A DNA stretch of 64,000 nt from Bacillota bacterium (GTDB lineage Bacteria; Bacillota; Clostridia; Christensenellales; SZUA-584): NCBI GenBank assembly GCA_023406895.1, contig JAEXTV010000028.1, positions 71,458 through 135,457 on the forward strand, written 5' to 3'. How positions within the stretch are numbered: position 1 is the stretch's first letter; every line of letters starts with the position of its first letter. Shown one piece after another: positions 45,417 to 53,752 of the stretch. The notes under the pieces are model-generated. The model was given only the letters and a program-made list of their open reading frames with translations, did no database searches and was not told the DNA's origin. The translations under genes were made by a program, and so were the position numbers.

Positions 45417-48113
45417 TTATTCATCAGCGCAAAGATCTTCCTTCGGGTCACCCTTTGCACGTGCTTTGGCCCTAATAGCGAGCAAAATCAGCAATACAAT
45501 TCCGGCCAAGGTTATCGCTGCGCCGATATAAAGTGATAACGGTTCAAACTTAAACTCAATGATGTGCTCACCCATGGGCACATAAGCCCCTTGATAGGCT
45601 TGGTTTACAAGATAATTCTGAACTTTATGCCCATCCACATACGCATTCCAACCAGGATACATAACCTGAGTGTGGTTAACAAACACCTCTTCATTGGCCA
45701 TGACTTTTGCTTTCACGCTGCTGTTTTTAAACTCCAATATTTCCACTTGCGCATCATTGCCGACATCTTCTTTCGGTTCAGCAATATAACTTGTATCTTT
45801 CACCTTAAAACTATTAAATTCTGCAATATCAGCCACATTATCAGCCACATTAACAATTGGCCTGGCATCCATATTTTCATATATGGTGGTGTTTCCGTCG
45901 TCAATGACTGTCTTATAGACCGTTTCAAAAGGAATGCTCAATACCTTATACATTCTCAGATGTTTTACGTCGATATCCGAATTGCTCTGGGAAACTATGC
46001 GCAGGCAAGCGTCGTCTGGCACCTTAAAGTCGCCTGTACTAATAAACCCTGAATAAGTCTTCGTACCGGGTTCCAGACCTATGGTCAAGCTACATGCTTC
46101 AAAATCATAATCTTCGCCATAAAAATCAATATAGAAAAGCTGAGGATTATTATCGGTCTTTGCTTCAAATTCAATATAATACTGCTGATTTGCATCGATC
46201 TGCACTTCGTAGCTTTGGGCATTGATTGCACCGTTATTGGATTTTATTGTTGCATCCCTCAAACTCAAATACTTCTCATCCAACCCAATTGTGACTTGCT
46301 CATCTACCGAAATGTTGTGATAAGGATCTGCAATATATTTCACAGAAGCCGCAGATAGCTGCTGATGGTTTGAATGAACAATGGTATTCATATTCGGCAT
46401 AATTAATGCATTATCCAAACCCGTAAAGCGCCGTGTTCTCTCGGATTCAAATGTTAAATAAGCGTTGTATGCTTGAAACCGGTGCAGCATTGGCGCGTTG
46501 ATTTTGAATTCTTTGAGTTTGGTTGAATCATAGAGCTGCTCAGCAGTTGCAATCACCGCGATAGATCGGTAACCGTCGCTGTTTATCTGATCTTGGATAT
46601 AATTCATTTCACTGAAATCAGACGATTTCGTACTCGCATAATAATCGATTTGATCATGCTTTAAGCTGTAACGGCTTACGTCTGCAATGGAAATGATAGA
46701 AAGCAATATCGTAAAGGCAGCAAATACGTGTTTTCGTTGATAAATAAACCTGACATAAGAATAAACTGCCAGTATCAAAGCAAGCCCTAACGTAATAAAA
46801 ACAGAGGGTGAGAAAACACCAATACCCGAAAAGTATTCTCTCATCTTTTCACTGGCCATTTCAGTTGCGGCAAGTGCTTTAACCACAATCATCACGAGCA
46901 GCAAAACCGCAGCCGAGCAAAGGCTGAACTTGAAAAGCCTCTTGGCTTCATCTCTGTCTTTCAGTTTTTCAAGCGTCATGCCAAATAATACAACAGAAAA
47001 GACTATGTAGATAAAAAGCATGCGTGATGCAACTCTGAATGATCCGATTATGGGTATTTTCCATATGATCTCTCCAAGTACCGGTATATTGCCGATCATA
47101 CAGTAGAGCAAAGCAAGGATATCAAAAATAAAAAACACAAGAAACTTCTTATCTTTTAAATAGCGCCCGGCAGCAAACGCCATGAATACTGCAGGAATAA
47201 TTCCGAGATATATTTCAATATCGACTCCTGTGGTATGATATGCACCAAAAGGTGAGTAATAGTCAGAAAACAATTCCGGATAGAATATCATAGGGAGCAC
47301 TTTATAATCCGCAGAATATGATGCAAAATATTCATACGAGATGGTGTTTCTTCCGGTATCCTTTATTAGTTCCGCAAGAGGAAGCAGCTGAATGGCAATA
47401 AGCAGAGTGAAAAAAACGCCCCATAAAAGCACATCAACAATTCTTTTCTTAATGCCGCTTTTATCCTTTTTGATAAAAATAATCAGATACAAAAATACAA
47501 AAATATCAGAATAGACCGCAACCTGAGGAAAACCTGCGAAAAACTGCATGGCCATTGCCGCAGACGAAAACAGCAATTCTATACGGTTATTGGTTCTTAT
47601 ATACCTTTGAATAAAATACAACACCAGCGGCAGCCATATAATCGTTGAATAAACAGTCTGATGAACAACCCTGGCACCGCCCAAAATTGTGCTGAACATA
47701 AAAATCAGGCCGGTTAAAAATGCAACCAGTCTGCTTTTAATCATTTCAGTCATAAATAAATACATAAAAAACCCGGCTAAAGCAAGCGTACATATATAAA
47801 AAACAATTGCAAATACGTTCTCAGGAAAAATCAGCGACAAATAATTCAGCGGATAAAAAAACGCGTTTTGGATATCAGCCATAAATGGCGCGCCAAGCAT
47901 GCCGAAGGGATTCCATAATACGGGGTCACCGCTGTGAAAACCGTATGCAAAAAGGCTTCTGCTATTCATCCAAGAAAAGCTGTCTCCTCCAGCCATCACG
48001 TTTCCGCTAATTAAATATGGGAGATTAACAATGAGAGGAACGAGAATATAAACCAGCAACGCCAGCAAAGCCCATCTCATTTCTTTTTTTAATATCTTTA
48101 TTCCAGTTCCCAT
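45417..48113 (-). CDS. YfhO-family membrane protein
   Basis: 898 residues. N-terminal helix followed by GGDSFSWMNSRSLFAYGFHS and VLWNPFGMLGAPFMADIQ, the loop characteristic of YfhO. About twelve helices, a large extracytoplasmic beta region (~560-860) and a terminal helix. YfhO proteins take part in glycosylation of lipoteichoic acid or related polymers together with a GT2 enzyme and a GtrA-like flippase; both kinds are encoded at 57-59 kb. ATG with AAGGAG. Confidence 0.88.
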   Translation of the reverse strand: MGTGIKILKKEMRWALLALLVYILVPLIVNLPYLISGNVMAGGDSFSWMNSRSLFAYGFHSGDPVLWNPFGMLGAPFMADIQNAFFYPLNYLSLIFPENVFAIVFYICTLALAGFFMYLFMTEMIKSRLVAFLTGLIFMFSTILGGARVVHQTVYSTIIWLPLVLYFIQRYIRTNNRIELLFSSAAMAMQFFAGFPQVAVYSDIFVFLYLIIFIKKDKSGIKKRIVDVLLWGVFFTLLIAIQLLPLAELIKDTGRNTISYEYFASYSADYKVLPMIFYPELFSDYYSPFGAYHTTGVDIEIYLGIIPAVFMAFAAGRYLKDKKFLVFFIFDILALLYCMIGNIPVLGEIIWKIPIIGSFRVASRMLFIYIVFSVVLFGMTLEKLKDRDEAKRLFKFSLCSAAVLLLVMIVVKALAATEMASEKMREYFSGIGVFSPSVFITLGLALILAVYSYVRFIYQRKHVFAAFTILLSIISIADVSRYSLKHDQIDYYASTKSSDFSEMNYIQDQINSDGYRSIAVIATAEQLYDSTKLKEFKINAPMLHRFQAYNAYLTFESERTRRFTGLDNALIMPNMNTIVHSNHQQLSAASVKYIADPYHNISVDEQVTIGLDEKYLSLRDATIKSNNGAINAQSYEVQIDANQQYYIEFEAKTDNNPQLFYIDFYGEDYDFEACSLTIGLEPGTKTYSGFISTGDFKVPDDACLRIVSQSNSDIDVKHLRMYKVLSIPFETVYKTVIDDGNTTIYENMDARPIVNVADNVADIAEFNSFKVKDTSYIAEPKEDVGNDAQVEILEFKNSSVKAKVMANEEVFVNHTQVMYPGWNAYVDGHKVQNYLVNQAYQGAYVPMGEHIIEFKFEPLSLYIGAAITLAGIVLLILLAIRAKARAKGDPKEDLCADE

Positions 48114-48285
48114 TCTTTTTCTCCTTGTTAAGATTAACCCAACCGGATACTCTTGATATCAACGAGTTCCTGCTCAGAGAGTGTTAAAATCTGGCCAATT
48201 TTTAATCCTTTTTCTGCTGTCAACTCAATTGCTTTCTCAACAACTTCTCCATTGTCCGCCTCGGTATTGTAGATAAGTTTAATAC
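47998..48285. repeat. Direct repeat, copy A
   Basis: About 288 bp that match 50174-50461 at an offset of exactly 2176 nt with roughly 85-90% identity by eye. It covers the start of yfhO and the end of the first GT-C-like gene. Beyond 48285 similarity continues at lower level through the paralogous genes. Confidence 0.85.
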
Positions 48286-49942
48286 TTGATATTTCCTGGT
48301 CGTCGTATATGTATACCGATACATGATCAACATAAACACTCTGAGCAGACTTATTTTCAGCATCAAGAGCGATACTTTTGAGATACCCTTTTAATACAAC
48401 ACCGCCAGTGCTGTTGAGCCTGATTTCCGTCGTGACTGTGATATCCTCATTTCCGGAATTCTCATAATAGCCGTTTTCCTGAAGAAACGTATTGCTCGCA
48501 ATATACGCATTAACATCCTGCGCCATAATTTTGTGGTCGGTGTAGGCTGCAAATATTTCGGAGTTAGGCATTGTGTATACGTTGTCTCTAGCATCATATA
48601 AAAGAAGATTGTTCTCGTTTTGCGCTGCGTAGAAATCATCTGCGATGGCTTCTTGGGTCACATTGCGGGAAACCAGATTGTATATTCTTGTGTTCTCAAA
48701 AAAACCATTCATAGTTATCATATTGATCAGCAATATCGGCAGCCCCGCAACCAGAAACGCCGACACCAAAACATATTTTTTCCAGCGCATACCCGGTTGA
48801 CTGAGTAACCAATAGGCGATAATGGCCAGTAAAATGATCACTCCAAAATATTCAGCATATGCCGGCAAGTGTGATGTGCCAAAGACCAATTCTCTTTGAT
48901 ACCGATCCGAAACAGAAATTAAAGCGGAAGGTATAATCCATAGTGAAAGCCCGGTCGTTATTAAGAGCCAAACTTTGCGTTTATCAAATACTGTATCCTC
49001 TTTTCTTTCTTTGAAAACAATAAGGATGGCAAGTGCTGCAAAACAAACGAGCATCACAATATCATAAAAACCGATTGGCTGCTTCATTACACCTGTGAAC
49101 ATGCCATCGGTAAACAGCGTCTGCGTTAAGGGAACAGCGCCAAGTAACTGTTTCAAAAAAGTGACCGAAACCAGAGAGAGATCAGATAGACTGACTGTGA
49201 CGCCGCCATAACCGCCGCTTGCCTTCATTCTGGCGTAAACATTGACCGCCATAACGGCTGCGGCTGCAATGGCATGCGGCAAACAATTCTTGATTCGTTC
49301 TTTCTTCTGGCAAAGCAGTATTGGCAATATAAGAGCAGGTATAATAAACGCGAAACCAACTTCATACATCAGCAAAGCAATTAAGAAAAATATGATGCTG
49401 AATATAATATATCTGATTTTTTTCGTATTTAAGTATTTAACGAGGAAAACAAGAGATAACAGGCCGAACAAAACCGTTAACTGCAAAAGGGCATGAAATG
49501 AATAGATGGCATTATAAAACGTCACTGCGACTTGGAGGAACAAGACACAAGCCAGCATGCATATGAGTTTGGCCTTTTTTGAGCCGGTTATTTGCTTGAT
49601 AAAAACGCCCAATGCCAATACATCCATCAGCGTCGTAATCACCAAAAAAAGCTTGTAGGCAAGCAGCGGATTCGGCGTAGAAGCGCACAGATCAAACAAA
49701 ATATAGCAATAAAAAGAACTGGGGAACACTCTGCCGGCATTGAACCATGCCCCCAAAGTGTCGGTAGAAATTTTAAAAGAGCTGGCATCCCCGTTTATCA
49801 TTGATCCCCTTATTGTTGAATTAAAAATATCGTCGTAGTAATAACCGCTGTTTAATACCGGCAATAAGTAAGCAAAAGAGAATAAAATAATCAGTATCTC
49901 ATATTTATAGCATAATACTTTTCTGATGAATCTATTGTCCAA
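48134..49942 (-). CDS. GT-C-like polytopic membrane protein
   Basis: 602 residues. TTG start with AGGAGG upstream. First helix followed by the acidic pair in NSGYYYDDIFNSTIRG, as in GT-C glycosyltransferases (DD/DE after helix 1), then ~10 further helices and a C-terminal extracytoplasmic domain (~440-602). It is a paralogue of the 611-residue protein at 50310-52145, with a nearly identical stretch SIKLIYNTEADNGEVVEKA near the end. Likely transfers a sugar from a polyprenyl carrier on the outer face; family-level inference. Confidence 0.78.
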   Translation of the reverse strand: MDNRFIRKVLCYKYEILIILFSFAYLLPVLNSGYYYDDIFNSTIRGSMINGDASSFKISTDTLGAWFNAGRVFPSSFYCYILFDLCASTPNPLLAYKLFLVITTLMDVLALGVFIKQITGSKKAKLICMLACVLFLQVAVTFYNAIYSFHALLQLTVLFGLLSLVFLVKYLNTKKIRYIIFSIIFFLIALLMYEVGFAFIIPALILPILLCQKKERIKNCLPHAIAAAAVMAVNVYARMKASGGYGGVTVSLSDLSLVSVTFLKQLLGAVPLTQTLFTDGMFTGVMKQPIGFYDIVMLVCFAALAILIVFKERKEDTVFDKRKVWLLITTGLSLWIIPSALISVSDRYQRELVFGTSHLPAYAEYFGVIILLAIIAYWLLSQPGMRWKKYVLVSAFLVAGLPILLINMITMNGFFENTRIYNLVSRNVTQEAIADDFYAAQNENNLLLYDARDNVYTMPNSEIFAAYTDHKIMAQDVNAYIASNTFLQENGYYENSGNEDITVTTEIRLNSTGGVVLKGYLKSIALDAENKSAQSVYVDHVSVYIYDDQEISSIKLIYNTEADNGEVVEKAIELTAEKGLKIGQILTLSEQELVDIKSIRLG

Positions 49943-50003
49943 AATCTAGGTCCTCCTCATTCTTCGGTTATTTTCGGTCTTGATTATCAAAGTTTATTCT
50001 TTC

Positions 50004-50173
50004 TTATTTAACCACGAGTGGCTGTTTCATGATTCTCGTGTTCATATTCAATATGTACTCACCCACTAGTCCGAAAAAAAATATCTGAATCGAGCCAATC
50101 AGGAAAATGCCGATCAGCATCACATAAGCATGCTTTCTTGTATAGAAGAACTTTATATAGCAGTATGCTGCTA
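50004..50173 (-). pseudogene. C-terminal remnant of a GT2 (DPM/GtrB-like) glycosyltransferase
   Basis: Minus-strand frame ending at the TAA of 50004-50006 reads KHAYVMLIGIFLIGSIQIFF then FGLVGEYILNMNTRIM. This matches the two C-terminal helices of the intact GT2 at 57351-58292 (ILIGIFLIGSIQVFFIGFLG). The rest of the gene is gone, replaced at ~50174 by a yfhO 5' fragment. Confidence 0.85.
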
Positions 50174-50289
50174 ACGTTTCCGCTAATTAAATATGGAAGA
50201 TTAACAATGAGAGGAACGAGAATATAAACCAGCAACGCCTGCAAAGTCCATCTCATTTCTTTTTTTAATATCTTTATTCCAGTTCCCAT
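50174..50289 (-). pseudogene. 5' remnant of a second yfhO, fused out of frame to the GT2 remnant
   Basis: ATG at 50289 with AAGGAG; the first 39 residues (MGTGIKILKKEMRW..., ending ISGNV) are almost identical to the intact YfhO at 48113. Similarity stops exactly at 50174, after which the sequence continues into the GT2 remnant in another frame. A 76-codon chimeric frame results, which is unlikely to be functional. Confidence 0.85.
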
Positions 50290-50461
50290 TCTTTCTCTCC
50301 TTGTTACGATTAACCCATCCGGATACTATTGACATCAATGAGTTCCTGTTCAGTGAATTTTATTATTTGGCCGTCTTTAAATCCTTTTTCTGCTGTAAAC
50401 TTAGTTGCTTTCTCAACAACTTCTCCATTGTCCGCCTCGGTATTGTAGATAAGTTTAATAC
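50174..50461. repeat. Direct repeat, copy B
   Basis: Partner of 47998-48285 at an offset of 2176 nt. It marks the boundary of a duplicated block containing a yfhO start and the end of a GT-C-like gene. Confidence 0.85.
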
Positions 50462-52145
50462 TCGTCATATCCTTCTCGTTGTAGACGTATACCGATACAT
50501 GATCTACATAAATGCTCTGAACATTACTTTCAGTATTAAGCCCGATACTTTTAAGTTGTCCCTTTAATATAACCCCGCCGTCCGCGTCGTAATAAAGCTC
50601 TTTGGTAAAATACACATCTGTCTTTGCTGGAGAAAAGACCGTTTGCTCATCTCCGCTTGGTTCTGCCGACGCTTCTTCTCCGTAAAGTGATTCTTTATAG
50701 GCGTTGATATCCTGCGTATTAATCTTACGGCCTGCATAGGTTGCAAATAAATCGCCGTGCGGAAGCGCATAGAACTGCGTGCTGTTATCATAAACCAGCA
50801 GATTGCTGTCATTCATTTCATCATAAAAACCGTCTTCTATTGCGTCCACATAAACTTCCCGGGAAACGACCGCATGCGGATACAGTGCATTGAAGAGTCC
50901 TTGCATCGAACATATATTGACAGTCAGTATTGGCAAGCCGATGATGATGCACAGAACAAAAACTGGCGTTTTCTTCTTAATGGCATTCGCAATCAATGAA
51001 AACAGCCCGGCCGTAATAAGCGCCATTCCCAGCCATTCGGCATATACAGGCAAATGGCCGATGCCATAGTCAATCTCACTCTGATACCTAGACGAAACCG
51101 AAATCAATAAACAAGGGACAATCACAAAAACACTGCCAATCAGTATCGTCAGCAAATTCGATTTATTGCTTTCCTGATCTTCTTTCTTTTTCATTCGAAA
51201 TACAATCATATACGACATGAAGGCGAATATGGGCAGGCATATAAGCTGTCTCCAGTTAAAGAAGATGAGCGCACCGCTTATATTCTCTCTGCCAAAATAC
51301 ACTTGGGACAGAGGCACCGCGGCGCTGAACTGTTTCACAAATGTACTGAAAACCGCGTTCATATCGCTCAGGTGAACTTCCACGCCCCCATAGGCCGACG
51401 TGTCGGCGGTCATCCTCGCATACACGTTGACCAAAAAGATCAGCAAAAATACCGTCAGCTGCGGGATAATGGCTCTTAATCGTGACCAGAAGCTTCTGTC
51501 TTTTCTGAATAACGCGATCAATATGACTGCAAAAATAAACATAAAGCCAACTTCGTATAACAGCATGGCACACGCCATAAAAACGGCGCTCGATACGACA
51601 TATCTTTTTTTCTGTTTCTCAAAGTAGGAAATGGTGCATATCAGAGAAAGCAACCCGAACAGCATGACGCTTTGAACAAGCCCATGGAACGAGTAGAGCG
51701 CATTGAATGAAATAAACGCGATTTGAAAGAAAATCGGTATGACCAGCATGACGAACAGTTTGAGCCTCTTGGCGTGCGTGATTTTTTCTACAAGAACACC
51801 GCAGAGCCAAATGTTAGCCAGCGTGAGCAAAACGATGTACAGCTTATAATAGAAGCTCATATTGGCGGTTAAGGCGAGCGCATCGAAAAGCAATGTTATA
51901 AACGGCCCGAGCGGGAAAACCCTCCCGCTAACGAACCAGGAGTACTCATTCTCCGCAATTAAGTTCCAAACGCTAACTCCTCTGTTCACGGAAGCGCCAT
52001 GCGCCAGAGCATTAAATACATCGTCATTCACAAAACCGGATTTAAGAATAGGATACAAATATACAAATGCAAACACCATGATGATAAATTCGTATTTATA
52101 CCGGTTAAGAAAATTCAGAAAGCATTTTATCGTCTTTTGATGCAC
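50310..52145 (-). CDS. GT-C-like polytopic membrane protein (paralogue)
   Basis: 611 residues. GTG start with GGAGGG upstream. After helix 1 the acidic pair appears as SGFVNDDVFNALAHG; about eleven helices and a C-terminal extracytoplasmic domain follow. Paralogous along its whole length to the protein encoded at 48134-49942, with near identity in the last ~60 residues, which suggests recent recombination or gene conversion there. Likely an outer-face glycosyltransferase. Confidence 0.78.
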   Translation of the reverse strand: MHQKTIKCFLNFLNRYKYEFIIMVFAFVYLYPILKSGFVNDDVFNALAHGASVNRGVSVWNLIAENEYSWFVSGRVFPLGPFITLLFDALALTANMSFYYKLYIVLLTLANIWLCGVLVEKITHAKRLKLFVMLVIPIFFQIAFISFNALYSFHGLVQSVMLFGLLSLICTISYFEKQKKRYVVSSAVFMACAMLLYEVGFMFIFAVILIALFRKDRSFWSRLRAIIPQLTVFLLIFLVNVYARMTADTSAYGGVEVHLSDMNAVFSTFVKQFSAAVPLSQVYFGRENISGALIFFNWRQLICLPIFAFMSYMIVFRMKKKEDQESNKSNLLTILIGSVFVIVPCLLISVSSRYQSEIDYGIGHLPVYAEWLGMALITAGLFSLIANAIKKKTPVFVLCIIIGLPILTVNICSMQGLFNALYPHAVVSREVYVDAIEDGFYDEMNDSNLLVYDNSTQFYALPHGDLFATYAGRKINTQDINAYKESLYGEEASAEPSGDEQTVFSPAKTDVYFTKELYYDADGGVILKGQLKSIGLNTESNVQSIYVDHVSVYVYNEKDMTSIKLIYNTEADNGEVVEKATKFTAEKGFKDGQIIKFTEQELIDVNSIRMG

Positions 52146-52220
52146 TTCTTTCCCTCCAAATACACTGACTTAGTTGAACCCAAAATAAAATAATAAACAG
52201 ACATAATAAACCGTCAGCTT

Positions 52221-53138
52221 TTAAAGCTGTGAATCTCTCTGAGATACGACCTTCTCGATGCCAGCCTTAAACGGCATGGCTGGCTTCCAGCCGACATCGC
52301 TCGTCAGCTCCTCAATATCCGCCTGCAGGTGCATCACCTGCTTTTCTGAATATGGGATGGCTCCCATGGCAATCTTTGCGCCGGGTGCCACCACATCTCG
52401 AATATCAAATATATATTCGGCCAATGGCCTTGCTTCACCGTTACCGACCACGTAGGTTTTCCCGTCAATACCCCGCTCTCCCAGAAGGTGAAAAGCGCTG
52501 GCCGCGTCCTCGCTGTAAAGGTAGTCCCACATTTGTTCTCCCTTGGTAAACTCGGGGATTTGACCTGTTTTGAGTTTGTTGATCGTTGCCATCACCATGC
52601 TTCCATCACCGTCATATGGGCCGTAAACGCTGAGTATTCTGGTCCAAATATGCTTCATCCCCAGCTGATGGGCGTACTCTCTTGTCATCAAACCGGCAAC
52701 AAGTTTGCCCATGCCATATCCATTTTCGGGAGATGTGGGCGTCATGGCCGAAAGTTTGCCTTCCACTCTGCCGTATTCAGCCTGAGATCCTGCGCCGACA
52801 AACGTATGGCAACCGAAGCGGGAAGCCGCCCCGACCGCGTCTAAAGCGTATTTCACATTCTGGTTCTGCAAATACATATCATTACGGGCCGATCCAACGG
52901 TTCCGTCCCACGCAAAATGATAAAAAACGTCGTAGGTTTTGCCTGTTGTGTTTTCTGTAGTCGATAACTGCGCCAAAGAAAAGTCTGCCACCGTGACAAG
53001 AGGATGGTCAGGCAATCTGTCTCTGCGTTTCGAATCACCACGACAAAATACCAAAACTTCTATCTCTTTTGCAACGAGCTGCTTAATCAGCGCCATGCCA
53101 ATGGCACCTGTCGCCCCAGTAATAATCGCTCTTTTCAT
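52221..53138 (-). CDS. NAD(P)-dependent sugar epimerase/ketoreductase (extended SDR)
   Basis: 305 residues. Cofactor loop GATGAIG at the N-terminus, catalytic region VGAGSQAEYG and active-site YGMGK. Resembles 4-ketoreductases of the CDP-dideoxyhexose pathways (RfbJ/abequose synthase, YerF) and dTDP-sugar reductases. In this operon it would reduce the CDP-linked keto sugar formed by the upstream enzymes. Weak GGGTGA ribosome binding site before the ATG. Confidence 0.85.
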   Translation of the reverse strand: MKRAIITGATGAIGMALIKQLVAKEIEVLVFCRGDSKRRDRLPDHPLVTVADFSLAQLSTTENTTGKTYDVFYHFAWDGTVGSARNDMYLQNQNVKYALDAVGAASRFGCHTFVGAGSQAEYGRVEGKLSAMTPTSPENGYGMGKLVAGLMTREYAHQLGMKHIWTRILSVYGPYDGDGSMVMATINKLKTGQIPEFTKGEQMWDYLYSEDAASAFHLLGERGIDGKTYVVGNGEARPLAEYIFDIRDVVAPGAKIAMGAIPYSEKQVMHLQADIEELTSDVGWKPAMPFKAGIEKVVSQRDSQL

Positions 53139-53202
53139 ATTTCACCCGTATATTTTAAATAATAGAATTCAACTGCAATGGCTTTCTGTCATCAGAACCC
53201 TT

Positions 53203-53738
53203 TTAGAACCTGGTCATTAATCTGAAACCCATATCCTTAAGATACGCAACAAAGGACATTCTAATTTGCTCCGCACCAATATGGCCATGTATCATATCAC
53301 CGATCATAACCGCTTCCTGCAGATCTGAGATGCTGTACTTTTCAACGTTTTAAGCTATGATGTCACCTATCTCACGTCGGTATGAATCTCTCGGAGTTGA
53401 TTTCTTAAATGTCATTAGCTATTCCGAGATGCTCTGCTATATCGTGCGAAATTTGCTCATTGCGAAGCCTCGACAGCACCTTGCGAATACCTTTATACAA
53501 ATCGCGTTGATATTCGCTTTGCTTGTCGATTTACTTCCGGAGAATTATCACAGCTTTACCAGTGCTTTCGTGAGGGAATTGTAACAGGCCTTGAAATGTC
53601 GCTGCCAACGGTGACCGATAAATTGCCTAAGTTTGGAGTCCTCCACGTTTTCAATACCCATTTGTTCCAGCGCAAATTGGGCGGAAGTTATGAATCCAGT
53701 ATCTGAATCCACAACAGTCCCGTCCAATTCTATACCAG
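53203..53738 (-). pseudogene. Decayed HAD-family phosphatase (phosphoglycolate-phosphatase-like)
   Basis: Minus-strand fragments in shifted frames: YAGIELDGTVVDSDTGFITS (motif I, usually F-D-L-D-G-T), then KLRQFIG near 53640; LYKGIRKVLSRL in the middle; and SDLQEAVMIGD followed by IGAEQ (motif IV, usually MIGDRxxDxxGA) near 53300. Stops interrupt it near 53585 and 53400, and the first motif has lost its nucleophile Asp. The 614-nt gap 53139-53752 holds only this wreck. Confidence 0.78.
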
Positions 53739-53752
53739 CATATCCACCGCCC

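Noticed and set aside
53357..53584. 75-codon plus-strand frame in the 53.1-53.75 kb gap
   Set aside because: It is the reverse of the decayed HAD phosphatase fragments; no ribosome binding site.
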